Positions 1 to 10,188 of a stretch of DNA of 33,411 nt are shown here, piece after piece; the stretch's first letter is position 1, and each line of letters opens with the position of its first letter. The stretch lies in IMG/VR virus record IMGVR_UViG_3300029319_000035, positions 29,259 to 62,669 of that record; one strand, given 5' to 3'. Under the pieces are notes generated by a model. That model was given only the letters and a program-made list of their open reading frames with translations, was not told where the DNA came from and did not search any database. A program made the position numbers and the translations under genes. The DNA is from a virus.

Positions 1-3000
1 CTGATGGATAATTGCTGGCCAGTTTTCATCAGGAAGCTCAATACCTTTCTCTGCTAAGGATTGTCTTAGTCCTTTGAATCTTTCCATAATAGCATCTTGA
101 TAGACCTGATCAATGGTTCTGCCATCAAGAGTCTTGCCCCTTGTTCCTGCCTCACTGAATTTAGATATATTTGTTCTAATCTTCTTATTCTTCTTGGCGT
201 CTACAGTCGGAGCTTGACCATCCGGATCTAGTCCTATAAGAGCACGAATTTCTTGAGCATCCGCCGTTACCATTGCACCAAACCCAAGTTGCATAGACAA
301 AAACGGAGCTTTTACTTCGCCAATACCACGTAAAGTTCTGGCAGCACTATGAACATCTTTTGCAAATAAAGAATCGTATTCAACTCCGCCAGTATACTTT
401 TTACCTAAGATGTTCATTCTGTCAGTGGTCTGAATAATGTCATACGCTAGCTGATAAAAATCAATGTCTTTAAACTGAACCTTTTCTAGTTTTGCAGCCT
501 CAAGCAACTTTTCTTTTTGTTTTTTCAAGGTAGCTACCTTGCTGTTCTCAAAGTCTATTTGCTTTAATATGTTCTCTATTACCTTGTCGTTAGCTTTCTT
601 TTCTTGCGCGTTTTGCAAATCACGTTCTAGGTCCTCAAGTACACTTTCTCTTGCTTCTATTTCACTTGTCAGATCTTCACGCTTTTTTTGTTTAGCTTCG
701 GTTAACTCTAAATCTATATTAGCATTTCTGTCCCAATACATTCTTAAGTTGTTAGAACGGGTCGGGTGGGCAGCCCGAATGTTGTACAGATCCTCAAGAG
801 GGGCAAAAGGTTCTATTGGAAAATTTTTCCTTAGTCTCCTCACTTTTGTATCATCCCCTTTGGGTGGATGCTTGTAAAAAACCTCTATAGTCTCTTCTCC
901 TGGTAGGGCGTCTATTTTAGCTTCCTCAAGAGCCTTTAGCTTCTCACCCCACAGGAACTTTCGATCGCTTGGAGAACTAACCAATAACCCCAAACGCTCT
1001 GCATCTTCTTTTTTAATTTTTTTCTTGTAAGGTATCGTGGATCTGTCAAGTTGAACTTTTATTAAGTGACACAGCTGCTCAAAGCGTTCTAGAAACGCTT
1101 GGCCCTTTGGAGTGACAAACCACGCTCCTGCCATATCCTCCATTCGCACAGTTCCTTTGGCATCAATAAAGCCAAAGTTTACACCAGTCTCTGCACTGAT
1201 CGTTTGACCAAGCACAGCGTTTAAAGAATCTAGTTGGTTACGTTCCGTTAAAGTTTTTTGCAATTGCTCCAGTGGAAGCTCAGCAGCCTGTTGAGACATT
1301 ACCGATGTAAAGTAAGCAACCAACGTGTCTCTATAAGACAACTTGCCTTCTTTAAATTTGCTAAGGTTTATAGATACATTATCTGTTATTTGCTGTATGA
1401 AATCCGGAATACCTTCAAGGTTATCCAGACCGAGCATTTTCTCATAATGCTCTACTCCAGCAAATGTATAATCTCGAACATTTTTACTTCGATACGCTCT
1501 GCGCAGCTTTGAGCGTATTTGTTCTTCAGCTTTTAGTATGACTCTGGCCGACTCTTCTCCGACGATGCTGGCGAGCTTGGACGCCTCACGTCTCTTTTTG
1601 TCAGTCTTTCCAGTAGTAACTTTAAAATCGTCTTGTTTGAATTGGTAGTCAAGATTAAGAGATCCTGTTCTTGTTCCTTCTCGTTTTGTGACATACGTCC
1701 CCTCAGTGTTTTCAAATTTATGTTCTTGTATTGTAACGTCTAGACCAGTGGCTCTCAACTCTTCGGCCAAAGCATCCTGATATCGCTCTACCAAGGAAGA
1801 GCCAATGTCTACTCCTTCAGTTACGTCTTCTGGCATATCATCAATAACTTTATTCAAGAAGTCATTCATTGTAGCTGATTCTGTTGTAGTCAAAGAATCG
1901 AAGTCCTTTTCCAAAACCCTGGTCAGCTCAAAAAAGTTTGCGTCAGGGTTCGTTACCTCTCCAGAGATAGAAATCTTCTTTGTTGGAGTAGCTAAGATCA
2001 ATGACTTTGCACCACTTTTTCGGAGCAAATCTATTTCGGACAAAGAAGCAAACTGACCATCCGCGTGATTGATAACTAACGTAGAACCCTCTAGGTATGG
2101 TTCTTTTGTGGACAGTTCTATTGTTCTGGAAGCTAAATCTTGCTTCTTACGGGCAATTACCAATCGCCGTATCTTACCTTCTGGTGTATGTATAACCAAG
2201 TGATAAACAGGCTCTTGGTGTAAAATCTTAATGGTTTCATCAATAGACTTTACTATTGGCATAACACCAACAAAGTCTGTTTCATTTGTATCAACCAATC
2301 GTTCGCTTTTAATCTGATCGATAGCTTCTTGCTTGGATGCTCCCGAAAATTTCCCAGTGCGACGTGTAGTTCTCTTTCCATTTTTATAATCAGCTATTCG
2401 CCAAACATCATTTTTATCTTGGTAGATTACTACATCTTCAGCAAAATAATTTGGTCGGTACATTCCGCCTGGTATGTCATCATTGTTTGATACAACAGAA
2501 CTTGCTTCTTCGGCAGAAACTGAACGTCTCATTAATGCAGTATTTTGCGCCTTGTATTCTGTGGTAGCGTCTGCCGCAACATTACCCCTGTAAATCGCTT
2601 CAAAAGTCTCCCCTCTTTCCGTTTTTGCAAACAGTGGAACTTGTCTAGGTGGAACAGCATCATACATTTCATTGTTAATTTCAATTCTAATAGAAGCACC
2701 ATCCACTTTACCAGTAGATGAAAATGACCGTGCTAAAGACATAAGCGTGTCTTTGGCGTCAGGACTTCTTAATAGGTTAAAATGAACAGCATTTCTTCCA
2801 TCCTTGGTAGCCTCAAACACAATGTTTCGAATTTCAATGTCATTCAAACCATCATCACCAACAATAAACAACTCATTGTCTCTGACATCTACAGAAAACG
2901 AAGACTCTATTGTTTCAGTCTCACTTTGCCGAATGAAGGAGTAGTTCTGAGTAATAGGAGTTTTATCCAAGTACGCTTGAATTTGCTCTGAAAGTTCCTC

Positions 3001-6000
3001 AGGCATTGTTCCTTCGTTAATGCGTTCTTGAACTTCTTGCCTGGTAAAGCCAGCAAAATCATCTTCATAAATTGTAGATATCTGCAGTTTGTTTTGCTCG
3101 AGCTTTTGATTCAGTTCATAAGCACCTGCATTTTCAGAAACGCCAATCCACTTCTTTACACTTGAACCCTGTTGTGATGGCTCATCCGATTCTAACAAAC
3201 TTTCAACATCAAGTCCCAAGGAAGACAACTTAGGGTTTTGATTGAGAGGAATAACAGGCAAGCCTATTTCAATCATTCTATTGCGAACGTTGTCTGTTAT
3301 TTTGATAGCACTGTAAGGAACACCATTCGGGTCTTCGATAAGTACTTCCTGAAAAGAAATGCCAGCTTGCTTTAACTCAGACCTAATCTTGCTACCATAA
3401 GCTAAGTTGTCAGCTTGATAAGCAATAAAATCTGGACGCTCGTCACTCAGAAGAAGCTCACGAAGAGCAAGTCTTGCATCACCAAACAAGTTGTTCAGTT
3501 CCTTGGGTGGATTTTTTGCTAGTCTCTCTTGCTCGTGCTTTATCTTCTGCTTAATCAAAGCCTCTTTCTTTTTCCTTAGCTTTGTGTCCCTTATCAGTTT
3601 AACAAAACGTAATTCAAGATACAGGTTTGATATGTTAGATGCTACGTCCGATGAAGGGGTGTTTACAGCATCCAAGAACATTATTGAGTTATCTCCAAAC
3701 TCAGCACTTCGTAAAAGCAAATGAGAGTTACCTCGTTCCATTATGACTTCATTTTCACTTCTGCCTCTGAAGAAAATACTTTCAATTGTTACAGATGGTC
3801 TTTCCGTAACCAAGTTAATACTAGCCTTCCTAAGTTCCTCAGAAGCTTTGGCCCACCTAGGGTTTGTGGATAAGTCCTCTTCCCTTAGTATGCTCTCGTA
3901 AAACTTTTCATCTGTAATTCTAATGTCTTCTATCGAAGCCTCAATGCGCTCGGTTGACTCTCTTATGGCCTTGTTTGCTTCATTTCTTTTGCTTCGAATA
4001 ATCTGATCTATTTTGGTAATGGTAAATTGGCTTTTTACTTCTTCATATCCCTTTGCGTCTATTTCCTCAGAGAGTGACTTCACATCAAAAATGTTACTTT
4101 GTTTTCCAAAGTATTTTTTAAGTTGCTCGTTGCTTGTTGCTCTTTGTATCTCTACTGCGTAGCTTTGGCTGCTTCGACCTCGAATGTCTTCTAGAAGTTT
4201 TTTTGCTTTATTGATAATGTTGGCTTGATCATAAAGGCCTTCAGCTATCTCTGGAGTATCTAGTCTTTGCTGAGACAAACTAGGGTGAATTGGTAAATTT
4301 ACCGCAGTATCAACATAAGACGCCCTACCAAGTTTTCCCGCCTTGGCATTGTTTGTTTTTTCAGTAACCTTCAAATGCTCTTGATAAGACTGCATCACTG
4401 GTTTGCTTATCACACGTGATTTGTTTTTCTTTGCTTTACTGCGGCTCTTGGACAGTTCTCTATCTCTAACATCTCTACTGCTGAAGTTGTCAAAGTATCT
4501 GTTGAGATTGTAATTGAAATCTTTTTTCCTGACTTCAATCTCAGCTGGATTCTTTTTGAGCTGATAAAAAACATCATCAACTTCCCATTTGTATCGAGAG
4601 AATCCTTCTTTCATTTTTTCCATTATAAGTATCTTAGAAACACGAAGCCTTATGTCAGCGTGTTCTTCTAAGGATAGCTTATGAGGCTCTGCAAGGTGTA
4701 TTTCTCCAATCTCTATTGAGCCACCTACCTTTCTGTAAAACACGTGAGCATACTTGTCCTTATAAGATATAAGAGCCTTGTCGTATTGATCCATCTTTTT
4801 GGAAGGAGCATTGTAATTCACATCTGAAACAACTTCCAAGGTAGAGTTATCAACAAATGTGTAGTCCTCTGCATCTTTGATATATCTTACAATCTCGTCA
4901 ATCTTATTACCTGGGAGTTCTGACAGATTTAAAAAGTCAAACAAACCCAATGATTTTAAATAGGCTTCTTCTCTAAATAATAATGTCTTGTCGAAGTAAT
5001 CAAGCAAATCAGGCAGGCTGACATTCTCTTCCAAATCATTCTTGAAGGAGCTAATTTCTGATAAGACGCCTTCTGATTCTAATCTATCTATTCGTAGCCT
5101 TTCAAAAAACTTAACAGGATCTTTTCCTCTTACTACTGCAGATACTGTCAAGACAGCCATCTGAAAATCAACACTGTCGATATCGTTTCCAATTTTCGAA
5201 GACACTGCTGCCAAGGCTCTATGTGCTCTTTGGTATCCGTTTGTCTTCTTTAAATCAATGTACAGACCAATTAAACCTGGCAACCCTTCAGGACCTTTTT
5301 CTCCTTTTTGTTTTGCTCGATCCTCTAGCTTTTTGGATATGTTTTTTACCAAGACTTCATTACCTGTAATCAAAGCATCAGCTAAGGTTTGAACTGTTCT
5401 TTTGTTGGCAGCAGTCATATTCTGTACAGCCAGTGCTGCATCCGTTCTACTTTCACCAAACCGATTATAAATAATGTCAATCATATCAGATCGTTCAATC
5501 ATAACTTTATTCTTGCTTGGCTTCATACCTTGAACTATGGTGTTATCACCATTCTTGTTCGCGATATGACTGTAAACGTACCCTTGGTGAGATAACAATC
5601 TTGCTACTCCCCCTTCCGATCGATAATAACTGTCCAGTATTCTAGCTTGTTTATTAAGAGGAATTAAGTCGTGAATGTGCATATATGCTCTGGAAGTAGC
5701 AGGATTAAATGCACCAGCACCCAAAAATGCCCCCTCAATACCTCCAATCAAATAGCCTGTTAACGCTGACGCTGTAGTTTCCAGAGCACCTCGAGCAACA
5801 TATTGTCCCGGTCGATCTTTGTAGTATTGATCCTGTCTAATTTTTTGTACGGCCTGTTCGTAAAGTTCTTGATTTCTAACTGGTATTTGCCCTGTAGGAT
5901 CTTTTGGGGTGGTCATTTCAATAAATAACCCACCAGCAAGAGGGCTAACTCCTTCATACAAAGAAGCACCAACAAACTGCTTTACAGTTTGAGCTGTACT

Positions 6001-9000
6001 GGTGCTCGGAAGAGCGCGGGCTGTTTGCGCACCAAACATAACACCCTTCGTTAGTGTAGAAGGGTAAGAAAGGAAAACGCCTTCGTGATCCATCATAACG
6101 GCCTGAGCAAAACCTAAGTCTGTAGCTGCGCTATATAAAGGTCCTGATGTAGCCCCCAGTCCCACTACCAACTGTTGCTGACCTACCATAAAATCGCTGT
6201 CTTGATAAGTTAAGCCATCTACGATTCTTTCCTGCCAACTAAGTTCTAAGTTTCTTGTCGGAGTAAAATACTCCGGAATATACTTTTCATAGTGTGCTTC
6301 TAGTCCAGCAATACCACCTATAGGAACAGGAGCGTCTGGGAGCAATAAAGCTAAACCAGGACCTGCCATAGGGGTTAAACCAACAAAGTCTCTTAGGTTT
6401 ATTGCTCCAGACAAAGCAAATGGAACGTGGTCCAAAGCGTTTGTTCCTGCAAGAGCAAGTTCTCTACCAAAAAATTTATCAGCTGACTCTAAGTAAGGAA
6501 GCGAAGTCTCATATTGGCCTGGAAAGTTTTCTTTAATATATTCTTTGGTCCATTCCATAAGCTGATTGTAAGATATCTTTGGCTTGACATCAAACATCCC
6601 TTCCGCGTCTGTCTCCACTAACAACAACTCATAATTAGCTTCTATGTGGTCAAGTAGGTCTTCGCCGATAACTGGGTTTTCAAAAAACCAAGCCATCGGA
6701 TGCAGAGGCTGGCCTTCAAAATCTTCATCGCCGACTGCTTCTAAGCCGCCTGCTTGATTTTTCAACTCTTCATATCTACGCGCCCATTCAACATTCCAGC
6801 TGTTCCATCCTCCCCCTAAAACATCAGCGACAGTTGGCCCTAACACAAGTTCTTCTGGCAAAACCAAACCATATATATCATCTAAACTTAAGGCGAATGG
6901 CATTTCAGCAATACCGGCTTCAGCAACGGCAGACCCCTGCTCAAACAAAAACATTCCAAGACCAGACTCTTTGGATATAGTTCCAGCCTGAACGTCTACA
7001 GATGTGTTTCTTAAGGCGTAGTCCACCCCTTCATTAAACGTGCTGGTAAATGTTTGAAGTTGTGCTCCAGCTTCTAACTGTCTGCTGTAAGCAAGCAAGT
7101 CATCCCATTTAACTCTATTCTGCTCAACCGCGTCTTTTACAGTGGCAAATGGTCCTAAGCTATCGCCGCCAAAAAATGACTGTAAAGCCTGTGGTAAATC
7201 TCTTATGGGTACTTCAGCAAAGCTAGCCTCTAATAACTCGTCTTCACTGTTCATCATTGTGATTTGCCGCGCTACAGGAGTAGCAGCCATACCCAATGGA
7301 TTTTCACCATACTCGTATACGTCTTTCAAGGTCTGATCGGATTGTCGTAACTGCTGCTTTACTTTGGATATGTTATTTGTGTCTTCAAAAAAGATTTGTA
7401 AAACAGCCTCTTCTTTATTGGCATCGGATAAATTTAAATAATACCCTTGTGTCGCTATATTAACAAGACTTTTGATAAAAGGGTCGTCCGCCACGTATGT
7501 TTTCTTAGGATCGTATTCTTTGTAATACAAGTCCCAAAAGCCCGTAACAAACACTTCCCAGTTGATATCTTCCATTTGTATGGTTTCATACGTTCCATTG
7601 TTAACATTCTGAAGTATTTCAGAAGCCAACTCTTCTTCCTTGGATTCTAAGTCTTCTAAAGCATTTTCAAAAGCAAAGTCAGGAGTAATTATATCAAACC
7701 CTCTAACCTCTAGACCAGAAATAATACCTAAAACATCAAACCCAAGAGGAGCTCCTCGTCGATTTTCAAGCTCCAGATATACTTGTGTTAATGTATCTCG
7801 TTCTCTGATTACTTTATCGAGCTGTTCTTTTATTTGCTGCTTTGTCTCTGGGTCTTCTTCTTCGTTAAACCTTTTCGTCAAGGTAATAGCATTGTCCGAA
7901 GCATTATCTGCTTGAACTCGCGCCACGTTTATTTCCTTGTCTGCAGCACCACCAAAAATTTGTGTTGAACCAACAGTTATAAGATCATCAGCACCTTCAG
8001 AAACTTTCTGAAACATACCTCTTTCATCTGGCCCAAACGCTGCAGTTAAGTAATCTTTCCACTCTTCGTGGTTTTGTTGGTAGTCAAACTGAATTTCCTT
8101 TTCTAATTCCCTTGCAAAAAGTTTATTTGGGTCATCCTCGCTACCAACAGAAGGTAACAGGACGTCAAGATTGGCAAGCTTACTAAATACTATGAAATCC
8201 TCTCTTCTGATACCAGCCCCTCCTTGAGGTTTATCTGCAGCCTTAGAAAATTCCAGTAATGGCACATAGCGTTCAGGCATCGACCAACCTGTTTCCCAGC
8301 TATCCTTCTCAAGTGTTGGGGTAAGTCTTTTTGCATCCTCAATTTTCGCATCAAAAATTTCTTGAGTTACTTGTACAAAAGACGCGTAGTCTGTGATGCC
8401 TAGTTCTTGAGCAAGCCTTTTTACCGCTTGCTCGTCACGAGTTCTTGGGTATTCAGTGTAAACGCTGAAGACCTCTTCGAAGTTTTGTTTGAATGTAAGT
8501 GACCCATCTTGAGTTCGTTCATCCATACCACTGGCCATACCAGTAATAAACCGTTGCCATTTTAAAAGCTGTTCTTGGTTTTCTCTAAGAAGCTGAATGC
8601 GCTCAGGCTCTGTTTGAGCATAATAATTTTCTGCTTCCTTGGATTTGCTTGGATCGGCAATACCAAGAGAAACAAGGTCTGCTCTTTGGGTTTCTTTTGA
8701 ACGCTCTACATAATCTTCATAGTAGTCATCAAGGCCACTGGGAACACCATACGCAGCTATGAATAAAGCGTTTAGCTCAGAATCGGCTGCTTTCGCTTCT
8801 TGACGAAATTGTTTATTAACTCGCGCAAGAATTTTATCGCGATCGGCCGGAGTTCTAGAATAAAAATCACCCACTTCCTCTACGGCTCTGTTCAAAACAA
8901 TTTCATCAATCTGATCTTTTGCATTCAAGTATCTAGTTATCGCAGAATCTTTTCCGGTAAAGTCTGCTACTTTATCAGCTGGCAACCGACTTACAATTGG

Positions 9001-9732
9001 ATCAGCAGGGTTCAAAGGTGTAAGTTTATTTTGCTGCGCCCATAAGTTAAAAGTATTCACCGTGTTGATAAAGCTATCTAAGTCTTCTGATGTTTCCAAA
9101 CCCTTCCCGAAATCTTTTATATCTATGCTTTCTTTAACCTCTCTTCCAATAATTTCCTTAATGTTGGATTTTTGATTTTGAATGTTGTTGATATGGGTCA
9201 AGTAGTATGACTTGTATGTTGAAAAAGTTAAGTTCCGTAAAGCACCTATTTGTTCGTCATTAAAACGACTCTTATCAAAATTATCAAAGGTTTTTTGAGC
9301 CTCTGCCATTGCAAAATCTGTCACTTCTTTAAGAAGCGCGTCTGTGTCCAAAAAAACTTCTTGTGGCGTAATTTTTCTAGGCTTTGCCACTTCCACTGCT
9401 GATGGCTCTGCCACTTCCACTGTTGATTTTATATAAGCTTCTCTAACTTTCTCTTGGTCTTTCTTAAACTGCTCTTCGCTTATTAACACCTCTGGAAGTT
9501 CAACCTTAGGCTTTGCGTAATCCATTACTATGTTAATGTAACGCTGTGCCGCTGGTGTAGGATTTTCTCCAAGAATCTTTTGTTCATCAAGAACTTGTTT
9601 CCAGCTGTCCATATTAAGAGGAAGGCCTTGTTGTAAAATCTTCTTGTGGACCGACAAGTAAATTTTACGGTCAACTCCTTCTTCATGTATAAATTTATTC
9701 AGTTCTTCAAAGAGTTCTTGGTCGGTGGCCAT
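1..9732 (-). CDS. Giant virion-associated polyvalent protein (C-terminus outside the window)
   Basis: An uninterrupted frame of 3,244 codons runs from the ATG at 9732 to the left edge with no stop, so the protein is larger still. The start has AGGTAA just upstream, overlapping the stop of the preceding gene. Most of the protein is charged and helical. Gly/Ala-rich hydrophobic stretches lie near residues 1105-1144, 1177-1213 and 1319-1342. Residues about 1985-2165 resemble an ADP-ribosyltransferase-like module (FFRGRS, then ITDNVRNRM...GLP). A coiled coil lies near 3010-3085. Residues 3134-3142 (LRGIGEVKA) with Asp3158 look like a helix-hairpin-helix glycosylase core. I read only one cysteine (Cys2888). 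Known parallels are the giant ejected or polyvalent proteins of podoviruses; assignment as an ejected multi-enzyme protein is inference. I saw no T7/N4-type RNA polymerase motifs. The frame is certain, the function is not. Confidence 0.85.
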   Translation of the reverse strand, partial: MATDQELFEELNKFIHEEGVDRKIYLSVHKKILQQGLPLNMDSWKQVLDEQKILGENPTPAAQRYINIVMDYAKPKVELPEVLISEEQFKKDQEKVREAYIKSTVEVAEPSAVEVAKPRKITPQEVFLDTDALLKEVTDFAMAEAQKTFDNFDKSRFNDEQIGALRNLTFSTYKSYYLTHINNIQNQKSNIKEIIGREVKESIDIKDFGKGLETSEDLDSFINTVNTFNLWAQQNKLTPLNPADPIVSRLPADKVADFTGKDSAITRYLNAKDQIDEIVLNRAVEEVGDFYSRTPADRDKILARVNKQFRQEAKAADSELNALFIAAYGVPSGLDDYYEDYVERSKETQRADLVSLGIADPSKSKEAENYYAQTEPERIQLLRENQEQLLKWQRFITGMASGMDERTQDGSLTFKQNFEEVFSVYTEYPRTRDEQAVKRLAQELGITDYASFVQVTQEIFDAKIEDAKRLTPTLEKDSWETGWSMPERYVPLLEFSKAADKPQGGAGIRREDFIVFSKLANLDVLLPSVGSEDDPNKLFARELEKEIQFDYQQNHEEWKDYLTAAFGPDERGMFQKVSEGADDLITVGSTQIFGGAADKEINVARVQADNASDNAITLTKRFNEEEDPETKQQIKEQLDKVIRERDTLTQVYLELENRRGAPLGFDVLGIISGLEVRGFDIITPDFAFENALEDLESKEEELASEILQNVNNGTYETIQMEDINWEVFVTGFWDLYYKEYDPKKTYVADDPFIKSLVNIATQGYYLNLSDANKEEAVLQIFFEDTNNISKVKQQLRQSDQTLKDVYEYGENPLGMAATPVARQITMMNSEDELLEASFAEVPIRDLPQALQSFFGGDSLGPFATVKDAVEQNRVKWDDLLAYSRQLEAGAQLQTFTSTFNEGVDYALRNTSVDVQAGTISKESGLGMFLFEQGSAVAEAGIAEMPFALSLDDIYGLVLPEELVLGPTVADVLGGGWNSWNVEWARRYEELKNQAGGLEAVGDEDFEGQPLHPMAWFFENPVIGEDLLDHIEANYELLLVETDAEGMFDVKPKISYNQLMEWTKEYIKENFPGQYETSLPYLESADKFFGRELALAGTNALDHVPFALSGAINLRDFVGLTPMAGPGLALLLPDAPVPIGGIAGLEAHYEKYIPEYFTPTRNLELSWQERIVDGLTYQDSDFMVGQQQLVVGLGATSGPLYSAATDLGFAQAVMMDHEGVFLSYPSTLTKGVMFGAQTARALPSTSTAQTVKQFVGASLYEGVSPLAGGLFIEMTTPKDPTGQIPVRNQELYEQAVQKIRQDQYYKDRPGQYVARGALETTASALTGYLIGGIEGAFLGAGAFNPATSRAYMHIHDLIPLNKQARILDSYYRSEGGVARLLSHQGYVYSHIANKNGDNTIVQGMKPSKNKVMIERSDMIDIIYNRFGESRTDAALAVQNMTAANKRTVQTLADALITGNEVLVKNISKKLEDRAKQKGEKGPEGLPGLIGLYIDLKKTNGYQRAHRALAAVSSKIGNDIDSVDFQMAVLTVSAVVRGKDPVKFFERLRIDRLESEGVLSEISSFKNDLEENVSLPDLLDYFDKTLLFREEAYLKSLGLFDFLNLSELPGNKIDEIVRYIKDAEDYTFVDNSTLEVVSDVNYNAPSKKMDQYDKALISYKDKYAHVFYRKVGGSIEIGEIHLAEPHKLSLEEHADIRLRVSKILIMEKMKEGFSRYKWEVDDVFYQLKKNPAEIEVRKKDFNYNLNRYFDNFSSRDVRDRELSKSRSKAKKNKSRVISKPVMQSYQEHLKVTEKTNNAKAGKLGRASYVDTAVNLPIHPSLSQQRLDTPEIAEGLYDQANIINKAKKLLEDIRGRSSQSYAVEIQRATSNEQLKKYFGKQSNIFDVKSLSEEIDAKGYEEVKSQFTITKIDQIIRSKRNEANKAIRESTERIEASIEDIRITDEKFYESILREEDLSTNPRWAKASEELRKASINLVTERPSVTIESIFFRGRSENEVIMERGNSHLLLRSAEFGDNSIMFLDAVNTPSSDVASNISNLYLELRFVKLIRDTKLRKKKEALIKQKIKHEQERLAKNPPKELNNLFGDARLALRELLLSDERPDFIAYQADNLAYGSKIRSELKQAGISFQEVLIEDPNGVPYSAIKITDNVRNRMIEIGLPVIPLNQNPKLSSLGLDVESLLESDEPSQQGSSVKKWIGVSENAGAYELNQKLEQNKLQISTIYEDDFAGFTRQEVQERINEGTMPEELSEQIQAYLDKTPITQNYSFIRQSETETIESSFSVDVRDNELFIVGDDGLNDIEIRNIVFEATKDGRNAVHFNLLRSPDAKDTLMSLARSFSSTGKVDGASIRIEINNEMYDAVPPRQVPLFAKTERGETFEAIYRGNVAADATTEYKAQNTALMRRSVSAEEASSVVSNNDDIPGGMYRPNYFAEDVVIYQDKNDVWRIADYKNGKRTTRRTGKFSGASKQEAIDQIKSERLVDTNETDFVGVMPIVKSIDETIKILHQEPVYHLVIHTPEGKIRRLVIARKKQDLASRTIELSTKEPYLEGSTLVINHADGQFASLSEIDLLRKSGAKSLILATPTKKISISGEVTNPDANFFELTRVLEKDFDSLTTTESATMNDFLNKVIDDMPEDVTEGVDIGSSLVERYQDALAEELRATGLDVTIQEHKFENTEGTYVTKREGTRTGSLNLDYQFKQDDFKVTTGKTDKKRREASKLASIVGEESARVILKAEEQIRSKLRRAYRSKNVRDYTFAGVEHYEKMLGLDNLEGIPDFIQQITDNVSINLSKFKEGKLSYRDTLVAYFTSVMSQQAAELPLEQLQKTLTERNQLDSLNAVLGQTISAETGVNFGFIDAKGTVRMEDMAGAWFVTPKGQAFLERFEQLCHLIKVQLDRSTIPYKKKIKKEDAERLGLLVSSPSDRKFLWGEKLKALEEAKIDALPGEETIEVFYKHPPKGDDTKVRRLRKNFPIEPFAPLEDLYNIRAAHPTRSNNLRMYWDRNANIDLELTEAKQKKREDLTSEIEARESVLEDLERDLQNAQEKKANDKVIENILKQIDFENSKVATLKKQKEKLLEAAKLEKVQFKDIDFYQLAYDIIQTTDRMNILGKKYTGGVEYDSLFAKDVHSAARTLRGIGEVKAPFLSMQLGFGAMVTADAQEIRALIGLDPDGQAPTVDAKKNKKIRTNISKFSEAGTRGKTLDGRTIDQVYQDAIMERFKGLRQSLAEKGIELPDENWPAIIHQ

Positions 9733-9734
9733 AC

Positions 9735-10169
9735 TTACCTCATTAATTCAATTATGATCATCTTATCATCCTGATCATCATATGGCATCATCATATGTTC
9801 CCTTTCCAGTACATCGTTCATTTTGTCTCTTGTCTTTGTGGCCTTGTGATTTCCTATGGGCATCATTTCTTGGGCAGATTCCAAGACAAATGATTCAACA
9901 TCAGCTCGAGGAGGATTGAATACCACACCCTCGTCAATAACCTCAACTGTTCCATCAGCAAGAGGATCACCCGTGTGTAGCTTCACTTCTTCTCCAGTCT
10001 CTCTGTCGTGAACGTGAGCACACAGACCATTTTCAATCTCGTGTATTTTGGTCACCAAGAATCGATCGGTAAGATATCTGCGGTAGTGCTTAGACTCTTC
10101 CGTGGAAGACATATCATCTATGATCGCTTGGTCTAGATCAACCATTTTATCTGATGGACACGTATTCAT
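9735..10169 (-). CDS. Hypothetical acidic protein, 144 aa, upstream of the giant gene
   Basis: Not recognised. The ATG at 10169 is preceded by a good ribosome binding site (TAGGAGA, about 6 nt away), and the stop lies 2 nt before the giant gene, so the two are probably co-translated. The middle (residues about 30-80) looks like a small beta-rich domain, with RFLVTKIHEIENG, a VHDRETGEEV turn and DGTVEVIDEG. The C-terminal part is rich in Met and acidic residues (MMMPYDDQDD). Unlike the large proteins on either side it contains two cysteines (CPSDK near the N-terminus and GLCAHVH). A chaperone or assembly helper for the giant protein, or a minor virion component, would fit its position, but nothing in the sequence proves either. 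Confidence 0.75.
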   Translation of the reverse strand: MNTCPSDKMVDLDQAIIDDMSSTEESKHYRRYLTDRFLVTKIHEIENGLCAHVHDRETGEEVKLHTGDPLADGTVEVIDEGVVFNPPRADVESFVLESAQEMMPIGNHKATKTRDKMNDVLEREHMMMPYDDQDDKMIIIELMR

Positions 10170-10188
10170 TATTTCTCCTAAGGATTTT

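Noticed and set aside
539-877. Plus-strand small frames across the first 9.7 kb
   Set aside because: All lie opposite the giant gene, which stays open throughout; their Ser/Phe/Leu-rich translations are antisense artefacts.
1-9732. Giant protein as an N4-type virion RNA polymerase
   Set aside because: Size and position fit, but I found none of the single-subunit polymerase motifs (T/D-x-x-GR, K...YG, HDS) in the translation.
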